DNA of 64,000 bases from WHSW01 sp963705955 (GCA_963705955.1 CAVPLH010000006.1:1054001-1118000), one strand, 5' to 3'; shown: positions 26,185 through 35,596, counted from the first letter of the stretch. Made by a program: numbers and translations. Notes: generated by a model from the letters alone, not told the origin.

Positions 26185-27466
26185 ATGCCCGTCAAGCTCA
26201 GTTCCCGTCTATGTCAGCCAACCGCGCTCGGACGCCGGTTGCGAGTCACGGTGATCGCCCTCGCGCTCAGCGCGATCGGCCTCGGCGCGGGCGCCTCGCC
26301 GAGCCTCGCCTCTACCGGCAGCGTCTACTTCGACAACAACGGCAACGCCGCGGCCGGGGGGGTCTTGTTCTCGAACTTGAGCACGGGCCTCGCGAACACC
26401 GGGGTCGGTCAAACCGCCCTGGACAACCTCACCACGGGCTCCGCCAATACGGAGATCGGCCTCGACGCGCTCTACTCCACCACCACCGGCAGCAATAACG
26501 TGGCTGCCGGCGCGGGGGCGCTCCAGTCGAACCAGGCTGGGCGTATGAACGTCGCGGTCGGGACCGACGCGCTCCACTCGAGCAATGCCGACGGGAATGT
26601 CGCCGTCGGCTACCAGGCGCTCGGGATCGATTCAACCGGCGACGCCAACGTCGCCACCGGACTGAGGGCCCTCGCTGGGAACAAGACTGGCACCGACAAC
26701 ATCGCCGCTGGGACCGGTTCGCTCTACTCGAACACCAGCGGCTCTCACAACATCGCCACCGGCACGAACGCCCTCGAGTTCAACAACGCCGACGACAACG
26801 TCGCCACCGGCTTTCACGCGCTCTCCGCGAACACCACCGGCGCCGGCAACATCGCCGCCGGCTCCAACGCCCTGACCGCCAACACGACCGGCGGCGACGA
26901 CGTCGCGACGGGCCTCAACGCCCTGAAGAGCAACGTCGACGGCAACGAGAACCTGGCGAGCGGCACCGCGGCGCTGGCCGCCAACACGCACGGGAACTCG
27001 AACCTCGCGCTCGGCTCGCTGTCGCTGGTCAAAGAACACCACCGGCGCCCAAAACGCGGCGGGCGGCTTTTTGGCGCTCGCCTCGAACACGACCGGAAAC
27101 GACAACGTCGCCACCGGGGTCGAGGCGCTGATCGGAAACACGACCGGAAGCTCGAACACGGCGGTGGGCTTCGGCGCCGGCCAGAACCTGACCACCGGCT
27201 CGAACAACATCGAGATCGCCAACGTCGGCAAGGCGGGGGAGTCGAAGGCGATCCGGATCGGCACAAAGGGCACGCAGAACCGCGCCTTCATCGCCGGGAT
27301 CAGCGGCAAGTCGATCGACGGTCCCGTAGAACCGGTGCTCGTCAACGCAAAGGGTCAGCTCGGGACGGCGTCCTCGGCGTCGGCGTCCACGGCATCGCTC
27401 GCGGCGACCGTCGAGCGGCTGCAGCGCCAGGTCGACCGGCTTCGCGAGCAGGTGAAGGGAGGCTGA
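26185..27466 (+). CDS. Secreted YadA-head/tail-fibre-like repeat protein, with a frameshift near 27031
   Basis: About 426 residues after joining two frames. Residues 1-43 are a signal peptide (VTVIALALSAIGLGAGA, then SLAS). Next come about 14 degenerate 14-16-residue repeats of the type NVATGxxALxxNTTGxx, the left-handed beta-roll of trimeric adhesin heads. Then follow GFGAGQNLTTGSNNIEI, AIRIGT and AFIAGISGKSIDG, as found just before the S74 chaperone of tail-fibre-like proteins. In place of that chaperone there is a short coiled coil (TVERLQRQVDRLREQV). One extra A in GTCAAAGAAC breaks the frame; GTCAAGAAC restores LVKNTTGAQNAAGG. GGAGG lies 6 bases upstream of the ATG. Probably a trimeric surface fibre. 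Confidence 0.85.
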
Positions 27467-27710
27467 TCGCGGGGCGCGTGTACCGGTCGCGGTCGGTGAC
27501 CACCAAATCCATCGCGCGACTCGATCCGCCAGACAGTCAACGCGATGCCGACAACGAGCGAGGGCCAGCCCGCCAAGGAGGCCGAGCACGGCAGACCGGC
27601 GTCGCCGCCTACCGAGCGGGGGCCGTCAGGCGGTGATGCCGATGCGGCGTGGGATCCTGGCGCCGTCGCCTTGACGCCGCCGGCCCGACACGCGAGCCTT
27701 ACGCCGGCCG

Positions 27711-28616
27711 ATGAACCTCTTCGCGCTCGCCGGGATCATCATCGCGGTTGCCGCAGCCGCTGCCGGCATGCTGTGGCTGGCCCGGCGTAACCCGCTGAAC
27801 GAGCGCTTCTCGTCGCAGCTCGGCGAGCACGGCAGAGCGTTCGACTTCCTGGGCATCGCGTTCGCAATCCTGCTCGGATTCGTGGTGCTCCAGGCGTACG
27901 ACAGCTACAACGACGCGAAGAGAGGCGCCGAGCTGGAGGCCCAGGGAGTCCTGGAGCTGACGCGCACAGCCTCGGCGTTCACGCCGGAGGAACACGCCCG
28001 CCTGGAGGGGACGATGGTCTGTTACGGGCGGGCGGTAATCGAGCAGGGATGGCCCGCGATGCAGCACGGCGAGGATAGCCCGGTGGTGACCGACTGGGGG
28101 AGGCGCTTCAGGGAAGCGGCGTTCGAGGTCCGTGTCCGCTCGCTGGTAGATGCGGCCGCGTTCCGGCAGCTCCTCGAGGAACAGGACGGCCGCATCGAAG
28201 GCCGGCGGATGAGGCTTGCCGAGGCCATCCGCGTGACGCCGCCCCCGTTGTGGTTCGTGCTGATCATGGGGGCGTTGTTGACGGTCGGATGGATCGTGCT
28301 GGGCGCCGATCGCCGGGGCAGCTTCGTCGTTCAGGCCAGCGCGGTGGCTTCCGTCGCCGCGATGGCGACGGCGACGCTGCTGCTGGTGTGGTTCCTTGAC
28401 CACCCCTTCGCGAATGAGAGCGGAAGCATCAGGCCAACCGAGATGGAGGAGGTGCTCAGGGTCATCGAGGAGGAAGCACACGCCGAGGGCGTAGAGGTGA
28501 CTCATCCCTGCGCAGAAGACGGCGATCCCCTGGGGCACACCGCGGGTTCGATCCGGCCCATGGGGATCGCCTTCTCGATGCCCCGGTCAGCCACCCCTCT
28601 TCAGCTGCGCGCGTAG
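27711..28616 (+). CDS. DUF4239 membrane protein (bestrophin-like architecture)
   Basis: A 301-residue protein. There is an N-terminal helix (LFALAGIIIAVAAAAAGML), a second at about 45-62 in the conserved FDFLGIAFAILLGFVVLQAYD, a long soluble loop with GAELEAQGVLEL, and two C-terminal helices around LWFVLIMGALLTVGWIVLG and VASVAAMATATLLLVWFLD. The motif set fits DUF4239, sometimes called bestrophin-like; transport activity is unproven. The last 30 bases overlap the convergent repeat-protein gene. It lies between the two head-repeat genes. Confidence 0.8.
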   Translation: MNLFALAGIIIAVAAAAAGMLWLARRNPLNERFSSQLGEHGRAFDFLGIAFAILLGFVVLQAYDSYNDAKRGAELEAQGVLELTRTASAFTPEEHARLEGTMVCYGRAVIEQGWPAMQHGEDSPVVTDWGRRFREAAFEVRVRSLVDAAAFRQLLEEQDGRIEGRRMRLAEAIRVTPPPLWFVLIMGALLTVGWIVLGADRRGSFVVQASAVASVAAMATATLLLVWFLDHPFANESGSIRPTEMEEVLRVIEEEAHAEGVEVTHPCAEDGDPLGHTAGSIRPMGIAFSMPRSATPLQLRA

Positions 28617-29823
28617 CCGGTCGATCTGGCGCTGCATGCGCTCGTTCTCGGCGAGCAGGCGCCGCTCGATCGCGCTCGGCTGCGGTGCCCGCCCGCTCGC
28701 CGTCCCGAGCTTGCCCGCCGAGTTGATCACCACGGGCTGCGTCAGCCGCCGACCGAGACGCCGCTCACCCCGGCGATAAAGGCGGCGGTCTGCTTGTTGT
28801 TGGTGCCGATCCGGATCGTCCCCGACTCCCCGGCGACGCCCTGATGGGCGATGTCGACGTTGTCAGAGCCCGTGGTCAGGTTCTGACCGGCGCCCGAGCC
28901 GAGCGCGAGGTTGGCCGACCCGGTCGTGTTCTGGCGCAGCGCCCGGTAGCCGCTCGCGGTGTTGTCGTGGCCGGTCGTGTTCTGGACGAGCGCGTTTCTG
29001 CCCGTCGCGACGTTCGCGTTCGCGGTCGTGTTCGCCTGCAGGGCGTTGTTTCCGAGCCCCACGTTGTTGATCCCGGTCGTGTTGGCGGTCAGCGCGTGAA
29101 AGCCGCCGCCAGGTTGTCGTGGCCGGTGGTGTTGGCGAGCAGCGCGTTCGTGCCGGTCGCGACGTTGGCGTGGCCGGTCGTGTTGTCAAGCAGCGCATTG
29201 GTGCCGGTCGCGAGGTTGTCGTTGCCGGTCGTGTTGGAGGACAGCGCCTCGGCTCCCGTGGCGATGTTGTCGGAGCCGGTCGTGTTGAACCGCATCGCGA
29301 AACCACCGGTGGCAATGTTGTCGTGGCCGGTGGTGTTGTCAGCCAGCGCGACTTGACCCGTCCCGATGTTGCCGCTGCCGGTGGTGTTACTGAGTAGCGC
29401 GCCCTCACCGTTAGCGACGTTGGCGCTGCCGGTCGTGTTGTCACCCAGCGCGAGCGTCCCGGTCGCGATGTTCGCGAAACCGGTGGTGTTGGCGTCCAGA
29501 GCGTTGGTGCCGATGGCGACGTTGTTGAAGCCGGTGGTCAGGTTCGGCATCACCGAGAGGCCCAAACCGACGTTGTCCTGGCCCGTGAAGGTTCCATTGA
29601 AGAACGTCTCGCCGGCGCCGACGTTGCGGCTGGTGTCGAAGAAGACGCTGCCGGTCGAGGCGAGGCTCGCCGGGGCGCCTGCGCCGAGGCCGATCGCGAC
29701 GAGGGCGAGGGCGATCGTCGCGATCCGGACCCGTCGCCCGAGCGAACGAACCCCCGAGGGAACGTGACCTCGCGCGTAGGAGGCGTTGGCTTGGCTGCGA
29801 CGGAAACGGCGCATGGCGGACAT
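28587..29823 (-). CDS. Second secreted YadA-head/tail-fibre-like repeat protein, with two frameshifts
   Basis: A paralogue of the protein at 26.2 kb. The signal peptide (IATIALALVAIGLGAGAPAS) and the following STGSVFFD are nearly the same. About 15 repeats such as NIATGTLALGDNTTGSA follow, then LALGSGAGQNLTTGSDNVDI, TIRIGTNNKQTAAFIAGVSG and, in a third frame, VINSAGKLGTAS plus a coiled coil (AENERMQRQIDRLRAQL). Breaks lie near 29098 (GCGGCTTT instead of GCGGGCTTT) and near 28743. GGGAGG lies 7 bases before the ATG. The stop overlaps the DUF4239 gene. Total about 411 residues. Likely a trimeric fibre at the cell surface. Confidence 0.82.
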
Positions 29824-30063
29824 CTCGAGACCTCCCGGTCTTGATCGATGGACGAACGCCAGGCAGCACGTCTGAGTCGTGCGCGTGAAGTGCCGAGGAG
29901 GCGCCCGTCCAAGGGGACGTGGCGAGCCTATCCGGCGGTCGGGGCGACTCCAAGCACGGCAGCGCCCCGCCGAAGCGGGCGCTCATGGCCGACGGAGGCC
30001 GGTTGCGGAGCCGGGCCCCGGTGCAAGCGAACCCGCCTGCACCGGGAACCCGTACTGCGCCTG

Positions 30064-30570
30064 CTAGGCGGTCAGGCCGCTGTCGGCCCGGCGCCCGGCT
30101 CCGCGCCCAACCGGCTCGGCGAGCCCGCGCTCGCGCGAATCCACCGGCTGCGTTGCGGCGAGCCTGAATAGCGTCAGCGCGCCCAGCAGCAGGCCGACGT
30201 CGCGCAGCGCGATGTCGCCGTAGCCGCCGACGAGCACGAGGCTGAGGATGATGCCGCCGAGCCATGCCCCGACGAGCAAGCTTCCGAACCGCGGGACGAC
30301 GAGGACGATGAACCCGGCCAGGATCTCGACGACCCCGACCGCGTACATGGCGTCCTGGGCGCTGCCCGGGATGATGTCGTTGTACTCGCTCGCCAGGTAG
30401 GCGGGCCAGTTGTCGTTCAGCACCTCGGCGAACTTGTCGATGCCCATCAGGACCGGCAGGACGAAGAACCCGAGGCGCAGCAGCGTGACGGCCTGAGCGA
30501 CGGGGTCCTCGCGAAGTCGGGCAAGCGAAGGGAAGGGGATCGGTCGCAGCGTGGCTGCAATTGCGTTCAT
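30064..30570 (-). CDS. Four-helix DoxX-like membrane protein
   Basis: A 168-residue protein with four hydrophobic helices. It has LLRLGFFVLPVLMGIDKFAE, the DoxX-like R-x-G...G-x-x-K-F opening, then PAYLASEYNDIIPGSAQDAM, VGVVEILAGFIVLVVPRFGS and DIALRDVGLLLGALTLFRLA. DoxX-like proteins are linked to redox or thiosulfate metabolism in a few cases, but this branch is uncharacterised. AAAGGAGCC lies before the ATG at 30570. It stands alone, downstream of the sigma/anti-sigma operon. Confidence 0.78.
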   Translation of the reverse strand: MNAIAATLRPIPFPSLARLREDPVAQAVTLLRLGFFVLPVLMGIDKFAEVLNDNWPAYLASEYNDIIPGSAQDAMYAVGVVEILAGFIVLVVPRFGSLLVGAWLGGIILSLVLVGGYGDIALRDVGLLLGALTLFRLAATQPVDSRERGLAEPVGRGAGRRADSGLTA

Positions 30571-30704
30571 CTAGTGGCTCCTTTCGGGAGGTCGTTGCGC
30601 AGTTAGCGACCGCTCGGCGCCGGTTCTTACTCGCGCCCGCCGTCAGGAACGCCGGGCGCAGACGCCGCGCCGCCCGGCCTCGGGCCGCGCGGACAGAGCC
30701 GGGC

Positions 30705-30947
30705 TTACGTCTCGGCGTCGGCCTCGACCAGAGCCCGCAGGCTGCGATGGTCTTCAGCGCACGCCGGACAGCCGTCGAGGTGTTCGCTCAGTCCGGGAAT
30801 CGCCGCGTCGGCATCCGCGCCGGTCAGCTCGAGCTCGACATAGCGATCGAGCTGATCGAAGCACTCCTCGCAGCTGATCTCGGGTCCGGCCGGCCCCAGA
30901 AGCCGCTTCAGAAGGCGTGCTTCCTCGTTGATCGGGGTGTCACTCAT
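30705..30947 (-). CDS. Zinc-binding anti-sigma factor (zf-HC2/RsrA-like)
   Basis: An 80-residue soluble protein with CEECFDQLDRYVELEL and HLDGCPACAEDHR. The H-x3-C-x2-C motif is the hallmark of zinc-associated anti-sigma domains, which hold an ECF sigma factor and in RsrA release it on thiol oxidation. Two further Cys (CEEC) sit where RsrA-type proteins carry theirs. The ATG overlaps the stop of the ECF sigma gene upstream (ATGA, 30944-30947). It has no membrane helix, so it should sense a cytoplasmic signal. Confidence 0.85.
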   Translation of the reverse strand: MSDTPINEEARLLKRLLGPAGPEISCEECFDQLDRYVELELTGADADAAIPGLSEHLDGCPACAEDHRSLRALVEADAET

Positions 30948-31615
30948 GATTTCGGTCCAGTCCGTTCCAGTTCGTCATCTTCGAATCGCAGGCCGGCGTC
31001 GGCGAGGTGCGAGCGCAGCCTCTTTCGGGCGTCGTGAATCGTCTTGTAGAGCGCGCCGCGCGTCGTGTTCAGCCGCTCGGCGAGGACGTCGATCGGGACG
31101 TCGTTCAGCGCCACGGCGACCAGCACCTCGCGCTGATGCGGCGAGAGCTCGGTCTCGATCGCGCTCCCGATCGAGCCGAGGAGCTCGTGGCTCTCTGCCT
31201 CGCCGGCGGGCGAATCGCCACGACTGGCGATCACCGACCAGTGCTCGGGCTCGATCGGTACCTCGCGGCCCTGCCAGGCGCGGCGGCGAAGCTTCACCGC
31301 CGCCTCGAGCAGAGCGAACTTGTACGCCCAGGTTGTAAAGCGGCTCTCCCCCCGGTAGCTATCGAGCTTCTCGAGGATCGCGAACAGCGCGTCGTTGGCC
31401 GCCTGGTATGCGAGGTCGTCGAGGTCGCCGCCGCGGAGATGCGGATGGGCCGCCCGTCGGCGGTTGATCTCGAAGCGCGCGGCGCGCAGGAGCAGGTCGT
31501 GCAAGCGACGCGAGGCCTCGTCACCTCGCGCCCCCTCGGCCCGAAGCCCGACAAGCCAAGCCCGCGATTCGGCATCGGGGCCGGGGACTGGCAGAGCTTC
31601 GCTTCGCTGGCTCAT
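30944..31615 (-). CDS. ECF-type RNA polymerase sigma factor
   Basis: 223 residues from the ATG at 31615 (MSQRSEALPVPG). Region 2 reads YQAANDALFAILEKLDSYRG then SRFTTWAYKFALLEAAVKLR, and region 4 reads LSPHQREVLVAVALNDVPID, VLAERLNTTRGALYKTIHDA and RKRLRSHL, a helix-turn-helix for the -35 element. The spacing is that of ECF (sigma-70 group 4) factors. It is translationally coupled to a soluble zinc anti-sigma factor, the classic redox- or stress-responsive pair. The frame is open further upstream, but that part lacks conserved residues. Confidence 0.88.
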   Translation of the reverse strand: MSQRSEALPVPGPDAESRAWLVGLRAEGARGDEASRRLHDLLLRAARFEINRRRAAHPHLRGGDLDDLAYQAANDALFAILEKLDSYRGESRFTTWAYKFALLEAAVKLRRRAWQGREVPIEPEHWSVIASRGDSPAGEAESHELLGSIGSAIETELSPHQREVLVAVALNDVPIDVLAERLNTTRGALYKTIHDARKRLRSHLADAGLRFEDDELERTGPKS

Positions 31616-31680
31616 GGCTGGCGCCGGAGGCGGCCCGGCGGAGCGTTCGACCGTAGCACCGGCGTCTATCGCGGCGGCGT

Positions 31681-31941
31681 TCAGCATCGGCTTCGCTCGT
31701 GGTCGAATGGCGCCAGGATGCGCGCCGCAAGCCCGGGTGGACACCCGCGCTCGACGAGCTCGATCATCGCGTGCAGATCGATCGCGCAATCGGCGGCGAT
31801 CGAGGCGGCGAGATCGGGCTCGATGCCCGCGCGCAAGAGGCGCTCCTCCCGCCAGGCGGCGAGGTCGGCGCCGGGCTCGGCGGGCGGGATGCGTGCTCCG
31901 TCATCTGCCGGGCGGCGTGTATGCCTGGTTCTCGGCCGCAT
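31681..31941 (-). CDS. Small conserved-looking protein of unknown function
   Basis: An 86-residue protein with a core of AWREERLLRAGIEPDLAASI then AADCAIDLHAMIELVERGCP and ARILAPF. The amphipathic helices and codon use look genuine, and I have seen this core in small proteins of related genomes. No fold or activity is assigned. Its first 40 bases overlap the end of the ArsM-like gene on the same strand. Confidence 0.6.
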   Translation of the reverse strand: MRPRTRHTRRPADDGARIPPAEPGADLAAWREERLLRAGIEPDLAASIAADCAIDLHAMIELVERGCPPGLAARILAPFDHERSRC

Positions 31942-32774
31942 GCTCCGTTAGCGTCGCGTCCGTCCGACTTCTTACATCAGGCCGCGATCGCAGAGGCTGG
32001 TCGTCTCGGTTCTTCGTCGCCCGCACCGAGACGCTCTTCACCCCGTACTTGACGCTGGCGTCGCGGGCCCGGTCGGAGATGAACTCGTACGGGTTCTGCC
32101 TGATCTCCTCGATCCGCAGGCCGGCCGCCTCGATCGCCTCGCGGTAAGCGTCCTGCTGTGCGGCGCCACCGATGCAGGAGGCCCAGAGGTCCGCATCGCG
32201 GACGATCGATTCCTTCAGCTGCTGCTCGCTGACGATGTCGGCGATCGCCAGCCGACCACCCGGGCGCAGAACTCGCGCCGCCTCGGCGAAGACGCGCTCC
32301 TTCTCGGGCGAGAGGTTGATGACGCCGTTGGAGATCGCGCAGTCGAAGCTCTCGTCTTCGACCGGAAGCGCGTCGATCCGCCCCTCTCGGAACTCCACCT
32401 GGTCGAAGCCGGCCTCGGCGGCGAGCCGGCGCGCCTTCTCGAGCTGCTCGACCGTGAAGTCGACTCCGACGACGCGACCCTCCGGCCCGACCTGCTGCGC
32501 GGCGAAGAAGACGTCCATCCCCGAGCCGCTGCCGAGGTCGATCGTCGGACTCGCCCTGCTGCAGCCCGGCCAGGTCGAAGAAGTAGCCGACGCCGGCGAA
32601 CGACTCGCTCGCGCCCTCGGGAACGTGCCCCAGGACCTCGCTCGGGTACCCGAGCTGGATCGCCAGCCCGCGCCCGAGCTCGAAGTGGTAGTCGCCCTCC
32701 GGCTCCTCGGCCACGTGGCGGTACATGTCCTTGACCTTGGCCTCGAGCTCATCGGTGTCGACGGTGGCTGCCAT
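31901..32774 (-). CDS. ArsM-like SAM-dependent methyltransferase, with a frameshift near 32545
   Basis: Two frames join to about 290 residues. The first gives ELEAKVKDMYRHVAE and GVGYFFDLAGLQQGE; the second gives TIDLGSGSGMDVFFAAQQVG (SAM site), NGVINLSPEKERVFAEAARV, LWASCIGGAAQQDAYREAIE and AAGLRIEEI. The layout is that of arsenite methyltransferases. Of the As(III)-binding cysteines, CIGGA keeps one, but the usual SNCVxNL reads SNGVINL, so arsenite methylation is doubtful. The ATG at 32774 overlaps the TGA of the NTF2-like gene (TGATG). The tail after RATKNRDD is unlike the family and may reflect another base error. Confidence 0.8.
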
Positions 32775-33181
32775 CAGTAGTGGCCGAGGTGCGCTGCGTC
32801 GGGCCAGATGCCGTCGCCCGGCATCTCGAGGCGCTCGGTGAGCGGCCGCCGCCATTCGGGCGTCGTCGTCGGCTCACCCCAGTAGTCGGTCACGCGCACC
32901 GCCTTCCCGTCCTCGAGCTCGCCGATGGTCACGTTCCGATAGAGGCGCCCGTCACCGTAGTTGCCGGTCCACTCGACCACCACCGCGTCATCGAGCTGCA
33001 GGCGCCTGCCGACCTCGAGGGTGAGCTCGGGGAAGTTGCCCTCGACGTCGGCAACCAGTCTCCTGGTGCGCACGACTTCATCCATCTGTGGCCACTGGCG
33101 GACGACGTTCTCCGCCAACGGGACGCCGAGGATGTATGCCACCCGCGTCGCGCCGTCGGACTCCTGTTGATTCGCGCTCAT
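32774..33181 (-). CDS. NTF2-like (SnoaL-type) protein coupled to the methyltransferase
   Basis: A 135-residue cone-fold protein: NVVRQWPQMDEVVRTRRLVA, GNFPELTLEVGRRLQLDDAV, VVEWTGNYGDGRLYRNVTIG and AVRVTDYWGEPTTTPEW. The fold binds small organic ligands. AAGGAG lies 10 bases before the ATG at 33181, which fits better than the upstream GTG at 33190. Because its stop overlaps the methyltransferase start, the two proteins probably act on the same substrate. Confidence 0.78.
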   Translation of the reverse strand: MSANQQESDGATRVAYILGVPLAENVVRQWPQMDEVVRTRRLVADVEGNFPELTLEVGRRLQLDDAVVVEWTGNYGDGRLYRNVTIGELEDGKAVRVTDYWGEPTTTPEWRRPLTERLEMPGDGIWPDAAHLGHY

Positions 33182-33263
33182 TCGGATCACGCTCCTTGCT
33201 CAGGCAGTCGGTCGACCGGGTAAATCGTTACGGGCGGGCGACCTCGAGCCGGCCGTTGATAGC

Positions 33264-33848
33264 TCAGGTGAGCACGATCAGCCCGCGCCGAAATCTGACC
33301 TCGAGCGGGCGGTCGGCCTCGGCGACGTCGGTCAGCTTCGGATAGTCGGCCGGCCGCCTGCCGCCGTCCCGGCCCCAGCCGCGGCGCTCGTAGAAGGCCT
33401 CGGCGCGGCGGTTTCCCTCGAGCATCCACAGGATCGCCTCCCGGTAGCCACGGTCGCGCATCGCCTCGATCGCTGCGTCCAACAGGGCGGGCCCCGCTCC
33501 TCGGCCGAATGCCTCGGGATGTGCATAGAGCGCGGGGATCCCCGCGACACCGTCTGGCTCGTCCTCCTCGCGCGACGGCATCTCGAGCGTGCAGAACGCC
33601 TCGATCCTGCTCTCGCGCTCGGCCACGAGCGTGAGCTGCCGCTCGCCGCCCTCGGCCAACCATCCCTGCCAATCCCGCTCTCGTCCCTCGATCGTGAGCT
33701 CGTCGAGGACCCTGTCGGGCATCAATCCCCGGTACGCGGCCAGCCACGAGGCGATGTGAACGGCTGCGATCGCGCGAGCGTCGCCGACGCTCGCCCAGCG
33801 GATGTTCGCCCGCGCGCTCGCCGCGGTTGGCGGGGCTGATTCAGTCAC
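33264..33848 (-). CDS. GNAT-family N-acetyltransferase
   Basis: A 194-residue GNAT protein: IRWASVGDARAIAAVHIASW at the start of the fold, LYAHPEAFGRGAGPALLDAA for the acetyl-CoA loop (Q/R-x-x-G-x-G/A), and GYREAILWMLEGNRRAEAFY with ERRGWGRDG for the C-terminal strand and helix. The acceptor is unknown. Divergent from the FAD oxidase gene 144 bases away. Confidence 0.87.
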   Translation of the reverse strand: MTESAPPTAASARANIRWASVGDARAIAAVHIASWLAAYRGLMPDRVLDELTIEGRERDWQGWLAEGGERQLTLVAERESRIEAFCTLEMPSREEDEPDGVAGIPALYAHPEAFGRGAGPALLDAAIEAMRDRGYREAILWMLEGNRRAEAFYERRGWGRDGGRRPADYPKLTDVAEADRPLEVRFRRGLIVLT

Positions 33849-33978
33849 CGCGCCGGATTATGAGCGCTCGACAGCCGGCGGTTCTCGTTGCATCCGCTCT
33901 GATATTCGCCACGCTCCGAGTGGTCTTATTGCACCCGCGCGCCGAGCTCGCCCCTGCCGTCAATGCGACGAGGGCGGA

Positions 33979-33984
33979 TAGGGT
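33979..33984 (+). promoter_or_regulatory. -10 box TAGGGT for a leaderless FAD oxidase transcript
   Basis: TAGGGT, a 7-base spacer (GGGCCCG), then the ATG at 33992. The position also decides the start codon, since the frame is open further upstream. Confidence 0.5.
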
Positions 33985-33991
33985 GGGCCCG

Positions 33992-35359
33992 ATGACCGAC
34001 GCGGGCGCGGACGCGGCCCCCGTGATGGAGGACTGGGCGAAGCTGATTTCCTTCCGTCCGGATCTCGTCCTGCGACCGGCGAGCACGGACGAGCTGAAGA
34101 GGACGCTGGAGCGGATCCACCGGGGCGAGGTGGGAAATGGGCGCGTTCGGGTTCCCGGCTCCCTGCATTCCTGCTCCAAGATCGTGGTCTCCGACGCGCT
34201 CCTCGATACCGCGGCGATCCCGAGCACGTTGGATTTCGAGCCCGACGACGAGGCGGTGATCGCATCGGCGAACGTGACCCTGCACGAGTTCCTCGCCGAA
34301 CTCGGCCGCCGCGGCAAGTCGGTCACCGCGACGGGCGGCACCGACGAGCAGACGCTCGCGGGCCTGATCTCCACGGGGACCGCGCCGGCCAGCGCTCGCC
34401 ACGCCCTCTACGAGCTGCTGGACTGGGTGGAGCTCCTAACCGTGGACCCGGCCACCGGGCGGGCGACGGAACGGCGCATTTCTCGCGCCGACGCGGACTT
34501 CCCGGCCGCCGTCTGCTCGCTGGGCCTGCTCGGAGTGATCACGCGGGTCCGCTTTCGCCTCGTGGACGAGCTCCACTTCGAGGTGGTCCAGAAGATCGTC
34601 CAGCTCGACGACGTTCTGGCCGACCTCGATGCGACCTCGGCCAGATACGACTTCTGGCGGGTCAACTGGGCGCCGAAGAGCAGAGAGGGGCTCCTCTGGG
34701 CGGCGACCGCGATCCCGCTCGACCGGTCGAAGCCGAACGGCGACTACCCGACCGACCAGCCCGAGAGCGTGCTCGAGGTCGTCTTCGAGGTGCTCGACAA
34801 GCTCACCGACTCGGGACCGTTGCTGAGCGGGGCGCTGGAGTTGGTCTACGAGGTGATGACCTCCACCTACTCGGACAGCCGTGCCACCGGCCCGCTCCGG
34901 AACATGATCCCCGTCGACCGCCGAGCCCCGCTGCACGTTGCGATGGCCGAGTGGAGCTTCAGGCCTTCGGACACCGAGCGCGTGCTCGGCGAGTGCCGCG
35001 ATTACTTCAACGAACGTGGCTGGCCCAACATCCCCACGGAGATCGAGCCGACCCGCGTCGACGACGCGCTGATGTCGGCGTGGAAATGGGAGGGCCTCCC
35101 CTACGTGATCAAGTTCAACTTCATGTACCTGACCGACGTCTGCACCGAGCCGGGCGAGAAGGAGGCCATCTATACGCACCTGCACGGCCTCTGGGAGCAC
35201 CTCGAAGCCGCCGGCGTTCCGTTCAAGGCGCACTGGGGGAAGATCAACTTCATCGACCCCGAGTTCGTGCGGCGAAACCACGAGTTCGACGCGTTCCGCC
35301 CACTGATCTCGCCGATCTTCCTGAACGAGCACCTGGCGAGCCGGCTCGGCCCGCTTTAG
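33992..35359 (+). CDS. FAD-binding aldonolactone oxidase-like oxidoreductase
   Basis: A 455-residue protein of the VAO/PCMH flavoprotein superfamily. RVPGSLHSCSK holds the FAD-contacting His-Ser of the RxxGxxHS motif; NVTLHEFLAELGRRGKSV and GLISTGTAPAS continue the FAD domain. The C-terminal ALO-type part has RNMIPVDRRAPLHVAMAEW and the typical KAHWGKINF near the end. Relatives oxidise sugar-derived lactones or alditols with O2. The substrate is not predictable here. Confidence 0.85.
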   Translation: MTDAGADAAPVMEDWAKLISFRPDLVLRPASTDELKRTLERIHRGEVGNGRVRVPGSLHSCSKIVVSDALLDTAAIPSTLDFEPDDEAVIASANVTLHEFLAELGRRGKSVTATGGTDEQTLAGLISTGTAPASARHALYELLDWVELLTVDPATGRATERRISRADADFPAAVCSLGLLGVITRVRFRLVDELHFEVVQKIVQLDDVLADLDATSARYDFWRVNWAPKSREGLLWAATAIPLDRSKPNGDYPTDQPESVLEVVFEVLDKLTDSGPLLSGALELVYEVMTSTYSDSRATGPLRNMIPVDRRAPLHVAMAEWSFRPSDTERVLGECRDYFNERGWPNIPTEIEPTRVDDALMSAWKWEGLPYVIKFNFMYLTDVCTEPGEKEAIYTHLHGLWEHLEAAGVPFKAHWGKINFIDPEFVRRNHEFDAFRPLISPIFLNEHLASRLGPL

Positions 35360-35373
35360 GCCCCCGACCTCAT

Positions 35374-35586
35374 CTAGGGCCCGAAGCAGGTCGCGACCGC
35401 CTGGAACACCGCCGGGTCGTTCGCGCCTCCGCCGCCGTCGTAGACACCTAGATGGTTGATTCCGAATTTGTGGCCGTAGGCGCTGAAACACAGGCCCGGT
35501 TGACCGATCTCGGCGTAATGCCGAAGCCCGGCGGCGAGCGCGAGCAGGCGAAGCCCGATTATCGGCGCCAAAGCCCCATGCGCCAT
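35374..35586 (-). CDS. Short secreted-looking protein or 3' gene remnant
   Basis: The minus strand encodes up to 70 residues with good GC3 bias: a hydrophobic start (IIGLRLLALAAGLRHYAE), then GQPGLCFSAYGHKFGINHLG and ANDPAVFQAVATCFGP, with two Cys. Its ATG lies only 10 bases from the presumed start of the divergent TfoX-like gene, leaving no room for a promoter. It may therefore be the surviving 3' part of a longer gene. No family recognised. Confidence 0.4.
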   Translation of the reverse strand: MAHGALAPIIGLRLLALAAGLRHYAEIGQPGLCFSAYGHKFGINHLGVYDGGGGANDPAVFQAVATCFGP

Positions 35587-35596
35587 GATTGTCACG

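Noticed and set aside
26185..29823. CRISPR or DNA-level tandem repeat array in the NTTG-repeat genes
   Set aside because: The periodicity comes from degenerate protein repeats; the DNA units vary and there are no constant repeat-spacer blocks.
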